Source: Cocos nucifera (lineage: Eukaryota; Streptophyta; Magnoliopsida; Arecales; Arecaceae). From it: a stretch of 64,000 nt of DNA. The notes beneath the pieces are model-generated. The model did no database searches. It was given only the letters and a program-made list of their open reading frames with translations, and had not been told where the DNA came from. Shown here in pieces: positions 11,641 through 24,600 of the stretch; the first letter of the stretch is position 1; every line of letters begins with the position of its first letter. The stretch spans positions 1-64,000 of the forward strand of contig QRFJ01004932.1 of the NCBI GenBank assembly GCA_006176705.1. The letters are read 5' to 3'. A program made the translations under genes and the position numbers.

Positions 11641-11730
11641 GCTTGACTTAGGATCTCGACCACAGTCTTCTGAAGGCCTTCCATCAGCCTACATTCCCAT
11701 ATCTTTGGTAGGCATAAAAATCTCCCAACA

Positions 11731-11990
<260 letters not shown>

Positions 11991-12456
11991 TAAAAAATTT
12001 GATGTTATATTTATTAGTAATCTGATTATAATATTAAATATGTCAATTAAAATTTTTAATATTTTTTTATAATATTATCTATATATTATATATAATAATT
12101 AATATTATTAATAATTTATTTAAATTATAAATAATTTAAATTATTAAATAATTTTAAATATTATTATTAATTAATAAATTAAATACAATCTAATATTTTA
12201 AAAAAAATTTATGCACGGAACTAATACTTAAACTGCAATCTTTGCCATCCAATTAACCATATTGGCTACAATGGTCGGTCCAGATGAAGCCACTTAAAAG
12301 TCGCACTTTAGCCAATCCCACAGCGTAATTTGAAAACGCCGCATGCTCCCATCCCAAAAATTTTTTTTTACGTCTAACCCACCTCGCCAGCGCTCCGTCC
12401 TCCCTGGCATCCGGTTTCTTTCCGAAAAATTCCTGCCTCATTTCGCCCACGTATTA

Positions 12457-12510
<54 letters not shown>

Positions 12511-12600
12511 TTCTTTTCCAATTCCTCCCCAATTTTTTTCAAATCGATCACAGGAGCAAAATCCCCCGCTAAAACAATCCCCTCCCTCTCTCCAGATCTG
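11991..12600 (+). other. AT-rich spacer and 5' flank of the PHD gene
   Basis: Positions 11991-12230 are very AT-rich with no gene. From 12240 to 12600 the composition rises to gene-like levels, and the C/T-rich CCCTCCCTCTCTCC tract just before the ATG at 12601 looks like 5' untranslated leader. No clear TATA box was found. The transcription start cannot be placed from sequence alone. Confidence 0.5.
12453..12510. repeat. (ATT)n microsatellite upstream of PHD gene
   Basis: About nineteen ATT/TTA triplets in a row lie roughly 90 bases upstream of the start codon, in the leader or proximal promoter. Confidence 0.95.
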
Positions 12601-12632
12601 ATGGCTTTTCACGTCGCTTGCCCCATTACTTG
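12601..12632 (+). CDS. PHD gene exon 1
   Basis: ATG at 12601 opens MAFHVACPIT plus two bases (TG) of a cysteine codon. The donor is GTCTCT. The 78-base intron ends at CAG 12710, and the next base completes TGT. The downstream ATG at 12700 lies in this intron and was rejected as the start because MAFHVACPITC is the family's usual N-terminus. Confidence 0.82.
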
Positions 12633-15600
12633 GTCTCTCCCCTTCTCTCGCGATCTCTCTCGCTTCTTGGTTCTTATCTGACTTTCTTTCTCACTCTATT
12701 TGGGTGGCAGTCGGAGGATTTGCTACTGCGAGCTCGGATTCCCGGCGGAGCTGCGGAACGAGAGCGCGAGAGCGGGGTTCTTGGAGGAGGTGGAGGCGCT
12801 TGAGGAGTTCCTACGGGATCCGTGGACGTTTAGGTCGGATGGGGGCTCCGCCGTGGCCACCGACCAGGTGCTGGTTCCCAGGGTGGTGCCGCAGCCGGCC
12901 CCGCAGCCGGTGGTCATGGAGGATGGAGGAGGCGGCGGCCGCGAGGAGGCGAAGCGTGCGGCGATGCAGCGGCAGGCCGTGGCCGCGTCGCTGGCGGCCG
13001 AGGATTATGTCCGGAGATTGGAGGCTGGGGGTGCTTTGGTGAGTGTAGTTGTCTCTCTTCTCTTGGTTCGATTCCTGTTGGGACTTTAAGGTTTTCATTG
13101 TTTCTTTTGAAACAAATCTGATTTTTAGTTATTTTTGTCATTTTGACGGGCTATTGGTCTGGTACTACCTTGCAATCTTCTTACCTGGGGTTCTAGTTGG
13201 AGAAATTAGGGTTATTTCTCAAATCTGTTTTCAATTTTCATAAAATTGCCGTTCCTTTTGTAGACATGGTGGGTCAAATTCCTAATTCAGTCTTTTCCAT
13301 GCTGAAATTGGTTGGTTGAAGCACTCTGAAACCTAATTGAGTCCAGCGGACGACAGAATCCGTTTCTATAAAATTCTATTTTACAATTCATGCAGAATTT
13401 AGTTGAGGTTGTTCTAGGGAATGACAAACTCTTTTCTGTTATAAATATTGTCTTTTCTTCTGGTAAGCACAATTCTGAGTGGATACTAGTAGGAGCATGT
13501 CTGGTAAGCAATTCCTAGAGATTTTTTTTGGTCATCATTATGATATCAAGTAATTTAAGGCATATTGTTTGTGATCTACCAGTTTGAATGATTCCTTGCT
13601 TGAATTCAAAATCTGCACCAATGTTGTACCATGTACACCGCCTATTTAGCATCAAATCCATCAACACCGTACTTTATTGACTAGATTAAAATAAAGCTTC
13701 TTTGCATTGATGCAAAAGTTCTGGTTCCAAATTAATGTGGCTGTTCCTTTCTCACCCAAAGTTGCTCTTCTTAGGTACAGATATCAATTGATGCAGGGCA
13801 CATGTCATGCTCATAGCCACTTTCACACATTTCTGAATTTTGATAGATCCTATCTTGAGTAGTTGAGCGTATTTAGACCTCATGCCACCAAGCTTGCCAA
13901 CTTCAGGCAATACATTTTTGACCTCATGTTTAGTCCAGATTTAATAGCATATGACTCTAGCAACATTTGTATCCTTTGACTTTATCAACCTAAATTGGAC
14001 CTCTTGTCACTTTCTGTTTGGGACACCTCGAGTTGATCAATTTGTTTGACATTTAGTTAAAAAGCTCTTGTTGTTTCCTGTTTTGTAATTCTACAAATCT
14101 AGTAATTTCTGGCAGTAAGTGTATGAGCTAAAACTTAACTTGAAAAGGAAAACTCTTACACTTTGTGCCATAAGACTAGTTCCCAATCTGACGTGAAGAA
14201 TGTAAGACACTTGTAACATCATATCTTGTGAGGTATACACTTTTATTTTCTTTATATTTAGAAGCATGGCCATGACACATCTTAAATTGTGGATACAAGG
14301 TAGAGTTTGATATGTCATAGACACAAACAAATGAGCTAGAACAAGCCACATATTTTATCCACATTGATAATTGGAGGGCAAGTTAGTTGTACTGCTCCTT
14401 ACAAAAGACCATGGGTCAGTAAATTTGTTTAGGTATCTCAAGAGTCAAGAACTTTATACATATACACTTAGTGAGAATGACACAGTATTGAGAAAGCTCC
14501 TTTCATTCTTAACATGGAAGATGTGGTTTTGTTACTTCTTGTTGAAAGCATGTTGTTTTGCTCTCTTATCATGAGGACTTTGTTGAAGAACACTTAACAA
14601 GTTTGGTTGCATGTGCTGTTAACTTCACACTATCACTTATGAATACCCTTGGTCTGCATTTTATTGCAAAGTAAGTTAACCTATAGTGAATGGGTTATCT
14701 TACTTCTAAACGACTTTACTTTGGATAAACTGCTCCAGCCTATAGGATGGAATAGTTTACTCTAGGCTAGGTAGAAAAACAGCTTTATCGACCTTTCTAC
14801 ATTCCACTTTTTCTAGTGTTTGGTGGGTCAAAGTGGAATAAATGGGTTAAAGAGGCTTTTGTTCCATTTAACCCTCCTTCAGACCTGAGAATGCAGCTCT
14901 AACAAGAAAGTGAACTAATAGGATCCATCACCCTTAAGCAGCGATGCCTATATGCTTGCTGCTTTAATTGGTACATGCCCTGACTACTTCCTGTAGATAT
15001 GCTGCCAAAGCTACCTATTACACAAGGAAGTAGTTTTTCTCCACCAATCCTATTGTACTGCATGATGTCATCAGTATGCATTTGCCCCATTTGTCCTTTG
15101 CCACAAGTTTCAAGGCCTTCAATGGAACATGGTTGTGAACAATTGCAACTTCACTTCTTACCCCATCTTTCTATTTTAAACGTTATCCCCTATCTTTCTA
15201 TTTTAGATATTTTCTGTAATATAATTACTGGATCCACTCTTCATATAGTACCACATAAATTGATTTGCATTGTCCATTTCCACTTTGATATGATTTCTTT
15301 ATCCGATTAATTGAAAGCCTTCTGCCTGGCTTTGCTGCTATAATTCTGACCAGATAATGTGCTTCTTGTGTGGAGGTTTTTGTTTTCCATTGATCATTTT
15401 GAAGATTGATAAGTAGAATGACATGGTACAACACAATGTGGTAGCAAAGTTGTTTGGTGGCTAGACAACATGCAACTTTTATGTTGGAAATTCTAATTTC
15501 CCTTTACCTTTTGCTTGCAGTTGCATCATTTGAGGCATTTGGACCTAATGCTTTCCGCTGGTACTTAATTTTCTTTCTTTGGTAAATAGTTTGAGTGGGT

Positions 15601-18600
15601 GCTTAATGCTGGCTGTTAGCAAGATTTTTCACTTCTCTAGCTAACATTTGCTTTTGTGATTTACAAGAAATATGCTAGACAAAACTTCGTTGCTGTTTAA
15701 ACTTGCGTGGATCTTTTATATTGCCATCCTAAATTTGTGAGAAGTTCATCATTTCTTTGACATCTTTGTTATACAGCAGGTTATGTGGTTTATGCAATAA
15801 CCTCATAAAGTGATGGTTGATTCTCATGGTCAGGTATGATCCTGACGATTTGATTGGACTGGATAAATATTCTATATAAGAGCATGGAGAAGTGTTTCCA
15901 ATATGATATACATATGAAGGCTAATGTGATATATAGAGACTTCGTGGGGAATATTTTAGCCATACACTCATTTGATGTTTACAAAGGGGAAAAGGATCTC
16001 TTTGATTAGAAAAAAATCAATAATTTCTTTGGGGGAAACAGAACATACTATCATGGTCTCTTGAGGAGCAATACCTTCTACAAGACAACAAGATCTATAT
16101 CACTTTTTAAGGCAAGCTACTAGATCAACCACATGCATGATCTTGATGTATGGTGAGGCCTCCTTGATGCAGGATTACCTCAGAATTGTCTACAATGTAC
16201 AGAAGGACCAGGGAAATAGGTTGGAAAAAAATTTAATTAATTAAGCAACTTGCTGTCCAAGATTTGAGAACAGGACAGAAGGGAACTAAATTTTGCTTTT
16301 GTTGGGTATAAGAAAAGTTTGAATTGACATGTGTTAGGTTTATTTGAGTGAAAGAATATGGGAGAAATCAGGCCTACAGGTTTATGGCTCGAACTTATGG
16401 TCCAAAGTGATGTTAAAATCAAAATTCAGTTTGTACAAATATAGAATTAGATGAATTAGAAGCTGATTTGATAATAATTCCAATCAAGGTTGTACTTATA
16501 TCGGTGCAAAGATATGAGTTATATAGAGATTAATGCAACAGTCAATATGGAGCAAGCGGATATGGCCATATTCAGCAAAATAAAAAATAATAGTTAAAAG
16601 GGGTTAAAAATCTACAAGAACAATAGCATCAGTCGAGTAATATCTTGATGAATTGACATGGTTGAGCGAAAAGAATGGATTTGAGTAGAAAAGATTGAAG
16701 GAGAATAGAAAAACATACACCAGAACCAGGCTTATGGAGAGTCTTTCTTTTTCTTCAATGTAATTCCATGTATATGTTTCAACTATATCCGTATAAAGAC
16801 CAGCCACTCTTGTTCTGTAATATGACTGCAATGAAGACTTGATTATATGAGCATTAAAATCTATCAACATCTCCTTAAGCAACCAACCAATCGGATACCT
16901 ATTAAGATTCTTCAGAAATGATGAAACTTTAGTGATCACTCTTCATCCTACATGGATTTCTGAACTATAAAACCACTTATTAGTTTTCAAAACAACACTA
17001 AAACCCTACATTAAAAGATAGAAACCAAGACTCTAGGAGATCTTCAATAGCAATGAATCTAGGCCACTGGATGAAGATGTGATTGTGAATCACTTCAATT
17101 GTGTACCTTGTAGTAGGACAAGGCCCACATATGCCTTGGTTGCTGTCTGGTCTTTCAATCTCAGTCTATCATTCAGAATAGGGATCATGTTGTTTAGGGG
17201 GCTGAGATTTGCACCCATTGTGTCCTTTCAACAAGTGATCTTCGATTATTGCTGCATCATTCTTCTGATTCTCTCTCTCACACTTGTAACAGTAATAATA
17301 CTAAAACAATATGATGGTTTGTAGCTCTGTGACTCTTTGTATTAGATGATTTTATCTGGCCACATCCCCAATTAGTACTTTCTTTGCTTATTGCCATTGG
17401 AAGTCTCCTTTAAAACATGATGGTTTTTTGCCCATTGCAGGTGTCCGTGTTTATGATGTATTCCTTATCACTTTTTTTGTGGTTGTTAAGTATTCAAGTC
17501 TTGCAACATGATGCTTAATAGGGTATTATTACCTCAAGTTTGGTGAATTCTGATGAGCCGAGTGTGAGTTTATTTTTTTGGGTTTGGCTGTTCATTATGG
17601 TCACTCTTGCTTGTCTCACTGTATTTCACTGTCATTTTTGTTTAATCTTTGTCACAACATAAGATGTTATGATTTTGACTGTCAAAAAAGTACAATGGTC
17701 TTGCAGTGCTTTGGATAATCTTTTTGAATAATTTGTTTAAGATTTCTCACATAATCATTTAGTCCCATATTCTATAGAACTAGATCTAAAATTATACGGT
17801 GGTATCTCATAGATTAACTCAACTATATAAGTGATATAATGGACCTATTATATTTGTTTCATTGGTGCATTGTTTGATTTCAACATCAGCGAATTTTATT
17901 ATGGCTGTGACAGTACCATTTTATATCAGGGAAAAGACCATTTTCAGTTATCTGCTTTGAAACATATGGATCAACTTTACTGTTTTTCTTTTTTATAAAT
18001 AAATGTTTTACTGCTTGAGCTTATATTGATGGAGTTCATGGTTGGGTTAGAGTAGCTATCTTATTTTTTGAAAACTTGTAGATACATTGGATGATTCCTA
18101 GATATATGTTCACCATTACCTAAAAGAACTATTCTATATTTTTTTTGTTATTCTATAGATATATATATTTTTTGATATTTGTAGATACCTGTATATAACA
18201 TAGCTCATAATGGTGGTACACTCTTAGTTTGTAGTTTTATGAGGCACTACGCTATCTTCTTTTGTTGCTTTCCATTCATGTTAAGGAACAAGGTATTGCT
18301 ATTTGTGCACAAATATAATCTCTTGGCTTGACGGTCTTCTCTGGCCATCAAACAGTTTGTAGCTTTTTGAGGGAGTGTAGTCACATTCACAAATCCTTTT
18401 TACTTATACACTCGACAAGAAGAAAAGATTTGGAATTCAGTACAAGGTATGGAGAATCTGCCAACAGTTAAGAAAAGATTAGATACCTAGAGATAAGAAA
18501 TAATCTAATAAAAACAAGAAGAATCTAAGGTTTTTACATATTTATATCTCTAAACATGTAAAAAGAAAAGTTTACATGGGAACAATAAAAAACTCCACCA

Positions 18601-21600
18601 CCTCTAGCACCATGAGGCATAATTAATTTGTTATCTGTTCGTGTTTCTCAAATTAATTGTAAAAATTTGCGAATAAATCATAAAAAATATAAAATAATTC
18701 TCAATTTTTTTGATTAGTTGAGAATAATTCATTGAATCATCTACCCAAGGAGCAAAATGGAATAATTCGAGAGTTTTTCAATAGCTAGTTATAATGCATG
18801 TTCAATTGCACATGGCTACTCGTAAAAAATTCTAGATTTTAGAATTAATTTAAGAAAAATTTTAGCATGGAAGTGCTAATATGGCTTTATCTTAAAATTT
18901 TTTCAGATTCATTTGCTATATCACGTTCTTAACCTAATTAAGCTTCAGCAATGTGCTATGATCAAGTCAATGTGGTCTAAATTTTGGATTCTTATGATGC
19001 ATGGCATCATTGATATCTTAAGGAGTTTTTATTTTAGACTCCAGCAATGTTTGGATCCTTTGGCATGGTTTAAATCTTTGAGAGAGAAATCTAATTACAA
19101 TTACCATGGGAATTGCAAAATTGGGAATCATGGCCACTTTTATATAGTGTAAGGATTGGGATTCAGAAAAATTTATACCTACAAGTGGGAGGTCCAAGTG
19201 TTTTGAGACACTTGACAACAGTTGTGATGTTATACATGTTATTCCTAAAATAGAAGCTTGAGAAAGATGTGGATATCGTTAGGTTGAGTTTTGCTTAGTT
19301 TCATTTATGTGCTCACATATACAAAGGTAACTAAATCATGCTAGGTAATTTGAGTCCTTTATTCTTCATCAGATCATCTTTTGCCAGCAGATAACTTTGT
19401 CATATTATGGTGTGAAAGTTCATGGTGGGCCATTGGATCAATAACTATGCCCTTCATTGCATCATAAAACACCCAGTGCCAACATTTGGTTATCTGGTAT
19501 ATTTTCCAAGCATGATCAGGAAAGCCCCTTTGCCTTATTATTTATAAACATGCTCTTCAGTACTGATTTTGGTACATAGATGATATTTACCTAAACAGTT
19601 AAAATTTTGATTTTTGTGCATTTAGGACTCTGCAAATAATGATAAATGGTGTGGATTATTTGCTTGAGTGGCTCGCCATGTGCTTTTAAAACATGGGTAG
19701 TTATGCCATGATAACATTATAGGCGTCCCCATGTAAAAAAGAACAGAGAATCGGTAAACTAAACAAGAAAAGATACTGATGAATTTCATATAATTATACT
19801 TCCTATTTATAACATCATGTTCATTTTGCGCCTAGTCCTAAACTGATGGCTGGTGGCACGTCTTTGAATAATGCAACCTGGCTCAGCCCTTTGTCACTTG
19901 CATTATTTGCGCTCAAAGGTCAACTAAAAGTCAACATTCTTCTTTCTCTGCATGGACGTAACTCAGATTCATGCTCATGAAGATTTGTATTTCAAGCACT
20001 TTATATGAGGTGACTATGCCCAATTATTGTTTGCCAACAATAACTTTGCTTTGACAGCCATTTTTATGAATCTAACCTTGCTTTACTTTCTAGAGAGGTT
20101 ATGGATTCCTGATCTTGGAGATATCTCATCTGCTTCCAAGTAGTTTGAATTGTGTTATGGTTACATCAACACTTGAATGCTCATCATGTGTAGTGTTCCT
20201 TGTTAGTTTGGTGAAATGTTAAGCTTACCACATCCCTGTTGGTTCTAATTTTATACTTCTAACTTTTCCTTTGAATCTTTTATTGTTAAGATTTTCTTTG
20301 TTTTTTTAACCAACCAAAAAGAAAAAGAAATAATTCTTCATGGAGATGTAGATGAAGATGCTTGTTTTCTCTCAGGAGGTGCCAGGAGAGGCAGCTAGCC
20401 ATCTTGGTAGAGAAGATCAAAACTTTTCCAATGTCAAGGTTATGTGCAGAATATGCTTTTCAGGAGATAATGAAGGCAGCGACAGAGCTATGAAGATGCT
20501 CTCATGCAAAACCTGCAGCAAGAAATACCACAGGAGCTGCTTGAAAATCTGGACTGAACATAGAGGTTGCTGTTTCTGGACTTCAAATTTGACAATTTGT
20601 TTTGATACTTTATTTGCTAAACGTGTTCTCTATGTAGATCTTTTTCACTGGCGTTCATGGTCTTGTCCCTCTTGCCGCATTTGCGAGGTTAGTTCTCTTG
20701 CTGCTCTAATTAAGATAACTCAAGATGTCTTTAAGAACAAACTTGTATATGGTGATGTATATGTGCATTGTTTTTACATACGTTATATTTGGTAGACATC
20801 ACTTTTAGGATGAATCTTAAGCACGTATGTAAATGTTGGTATTTCCAAAGTCAAGTTGGCTTTTCGTATTTACTTGTGATTGTCTTAAAGATCATATCAA
20901 GCTGGCTTTTCGTATTTACTTGTGATTGTCTTAAAGATCATATCTTACCAATATGATGAGGATCTGGAGCCTGTAGATCATATATCTCTCGGCCCAAAAA
21001 CTCCTGTTTGTCGAGTGGTTAGGTTCTTGCCAAGAGTGCCTGATTTTAGTAAGGATTTGATTGCATGAAAGTTGATTTGGAGTCTGCTAATCATACAAGT
21101 GGTTTGCCAAGATGTTTCATGTACGAGTAGCTCATAATTCCTATATGCCTTTTTCCACAATGTTTTGGAAAGGGACAATGGTTAAAATGATCTAAATGAA
21201 GGGAAAGATCCGATTCAGAATCGGATTCTCAGGGATCGGGTAAATAGATTCAAGTTTAAAACAAAATTTTAAACGTCAAAATACCTATGATGCGCAACGG
21301 ATACTGAGGTTTCTTGAATCTGATGCCTTGCAAGACCTGAAAGCACAGGCCCTCTACTTCGCACACATGCTAGGCACCGTAAGGAAGAGGGATGAAGATC
21401 TGGACATCACACCTTCTGAAAAGGAACAAAGGGAGGAACTAGTTCTGAAGATCTCTTCTCTGGCTCTTCCTCGAGAAGTCCTCACGCCAAGGAAGAGGGA
21501 ACAAAGGATCTCCATGCCTAAAGAAGGACAACTCTTCTTTGCCGCACACCCTCGCTCTATCTAGTTTTGTCGCATGAAACCAAGATCTTTAGATATGCGG

Positions 21601-24600
21601 CGGCCATGAATTCCTCGCCTTTATATAGGTGATGTCCTAAGGTATAGATCAAACCTAAATTGATTAGGACTCTTAGTCCTAATCTTATCCAAAGAGGATT
21701 GCTTCATGAAGAAGTATTAGCACCACCTAGTGGCGCCCTCTCTTCCTCACGCACGCACACAAGGGGGGGGGGCACAAAAACCAATGCCCCCTCCTTTTTT
21801 TAGTTGGCCACAAGGAGAGAGAGTCCCAGAGCTTTGGGCCTCTAAGGATCTAATCCATTTCAGGTCCGATTCGAATAAAATTCGAACCATATTCGAACCA
21901 ATTTCGAATAGACTGTTGACCCTAATCTGATTAGGGTTCAGGTCCAAGTTTGACTTGGATTTCCAACTTGATTAAGCCCAATTAAATCAAGTTTAATTAA
22001 ATCAGATCTGAAATAATTAGCACTTGAAATTCATTTTCTCATGAATTCTTTGGATCAAAGATTTGATCATAATCATCCCTAGAATTAAACATGCATCTCA
22101 TGTCCAGTGCTAGCTAGACATAATCAATTGTTTAATCCCATATGACCTTTAACTTAATTCTCAATTAAGCTAATTTATTTGTTTAATTAAGTCATGTACT
22201 TCCAAATTGAACAATTAGACTATAGGTCAATTCTTTCCTACGTTGCATGATTTAGTGCGTGACTCCATAGGTTTGAACACTAAGCTAGTAGCATAAGAAT
22301 TATTTTCTGTGCTAATCGATGTTACCATCTAGCAATGATTCCCGACGTCTGGGTAGGTCGAATATTTGCAAAGCAATATTCAAGAATCTCAGTGTATGGT
22401 TATCGTATGATTCATCCCTTTGACCTCGAATGCTTAGGACGACTTAGGATTTGCTGTCAACCTTAAACGAGTTATCCACATTATATTTCGACCTTTCAAA
22501 TCCATTACATGGATTATCATGGCCAAGGCTTTACAGAGACGAGGTCCTCCATAGGCTCACCCCGCTCCTCAGTGAGGTCATCGCGGACATCCAGTCCGTC
22601 AATAGGATAAGGGTCGGACTGTTCTTTCTTGCGCAGGACGATTGAGTAGCAGTGCCTTGTCAGGGCTTGATCTCTCTTAACCTCGCCGATCCCGTGACTT
22701 GTTGGGAACTTTATCTTCAAATAATAAGTTGATACCATTGTCCGAAGTGCATTTAAATCAGGTCGGCCGATAATAGCATTATAGGCGGACGGAATCCTTA
22801 CAACTAAAAAGTCGACATATTCTTTAGCCAGTTTCGGACGTTGTCCCGCAGTCACGGCCAAAGTTATTATGCCCTCAACTGGTACGGCATCGTCAGTGAA
22901 GCCTATCAATAAAGAGTTCATAGGCTCCAAGTGGTTATTGAGCAAGAACATTTTGGAGAAGACATCATAAAACAATACGTCGGCCGAGCTTCCATTATTT
23001 ACTAAAATGCGGCGTACATCGTAATCGGTAATGTTTAAAAAGATTACAACCACGTTCATTGAGCGTCCGCCTCAATGAAGGTTATGGGTTCTTCAATCCT
23101 TCATCTCTTCACCGATCCCTCGGATCCGCTGGCCTCTTCTTGTTGAAGTCCCCCCGAGATCGTGTTAATGATGCCGAGAGGTGGCCGATCTCCTTGTTGA
23201 TCTTCCCCCCTTGGTGGCTTAGGCTGCGGCAATGCCCTCGACTGATCTTTTCGTCCTTTAGGCCGTCGCCGTAGGAATCGGCCTAATCTACCTCATCTGA
23301 TGAGCTCCTCGATCTCATCCTGGAGTTGAATACACTCCTCAGTATCGTGATCGTGGTTATGATGATAAAGGCAGAACTTGTTAGAATTGCGCTTGCTGGG
23401 GTGAGAGCGCATCCTTTCTAGCCTCGGCGGTTGCTCCTTGATTTCCATCAGTATTTGGATTTTCGGAGCATTGAGGGGGGCGTAGTTGTGAAATCTTCGT
23501 TGGAGAGAACCTAGCTACGTCCTCCTGTTTAGGCTTCCCTGCCTCCGAGCCCGGGGGGAGTTCGGGCTCGTTTGCACTCAGAGGAAGTTCGGGAGCGCTG
23601 CCGAGCCTCGCTTGGCTTTCCTTCCTCGACGGGCCCGTTCGACTCGTCGATTCGCCTCTTACCAAAGGCTTCATCGTCCTTAGCCTTAAAGGCCTCTTTA
23701 GCTCGGGCGTAACCTTCAGCCCGAGCTAGCATATCGGTGAAGTCCCTGGGATACTTCTTTTCCAGGGAGAACAGCAAATCATTCTTCTGAAAGCCGTCCT
23801 TGAGTGCGGCCATGGCGACGGATTGATCCAGGTTCTGGACCTTCAATGCAACAGCATTAAACCGGATGACATAAGTCCGGATGGATTTTCTCTCCTGCTT
23901 GAAGGTCATCAAAAAATTCGGACGTCGACTGCTGACGAAGTGAGTCGCAAACTGATGGCTCATCTGATCAAAGAAAAAAATGGTACCCGGCTTAAGTGCA
24001 GAGTATCAGTTCCCGACAGCCCCATTGAGGGTGGACGGAAAAGCCTGGCACAAAATAGCGTCCGGCGCGCCGTAGAGCAACATCATTGTCCGGAAGGCCT
24101 TCAGGTGGTCGATCGGATCGGTGGTCCTATCGTAACTCTCAAATTACGGGAGCTTAAAATTCGGCGGGATGGGTTCCTGCATGATCCCTTGAGAAAAAGG
24201 AGGATCAGTGCAAATATCATTACCGTGTGAGGAGGGGGTGTGGTGGAGCTCCTCGATTCATCGGCTCATTTCTAGGAGCCTTTGATCTAGAAAATCTTCA
24301 CGGTCGTTGATCTCCAGGGTTTTCTGGTGGAGCGGACGGGAAGCTTTTCCCTGGGTCGAGTCGTGGTCCGAGCCGGGGCCCTCCATCCTTTGCTTCCCCT
24401 TTTCGGAGTTAAGAGGCCGGGTAGCCCAAGTCGGCCATTTTCAGATCGGACCATGGGGCTCTGGAGAAGCTTGTTCCGGCCAAACTGGTGCCGGAGCCTA
24501 TTGATGTATGGCCTGCATCGCCTTCGTGAGACCACGGACCTGCTGGATTAGCAGGTTGAATTGCTCCGCGTCCACCACGGCTACAGGTGGAGCTTGAGTT

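Larger units (their letters stand above)
9867..11730 (-). mobile_element. Repeat-rich Tat-like LTR (1.86 kb)
   Basis: On the plus strand the block runs TGTTGACATAGAAATTC ... AATCTCCCAACA, so on the minus strand it begins TGTTGGGAG and ends in CA. Its layout mirrors the Tat LTRs at 24798 and 33264: near the left end CGACGCTCAAGTCAATTTTTCGTTCAACAG parallels CGACGATCAAGTCAGCTCTTCTG there, and a minus-strand TATA (TATAAAAG, near 10093-10101) follows at the same distance. It is expanded by two tandem arrays. It is probably the 5' LTR of the element whose 3' end lies at 1-7305. A partner LTR is not in the window. Confidence 0.6.

Noticed and set aside
12700..13089. A single-exon gene starting at ATG 12700
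   Set aside because: The ATG lies in the 78-base intron 1; the family N-terminus MAFHVACPITC is restored by starting at 12601 and splicing, and the frame's 3' end runs into intron 2.
15521..15561. Possible small exon (TTGCAG ... CTG|GTACTT) in intron 2
   Set aside because: It is 41 bases, which would break the phase between exons 2 and 3 (both phase 0), and it encodes nothing known from the family.
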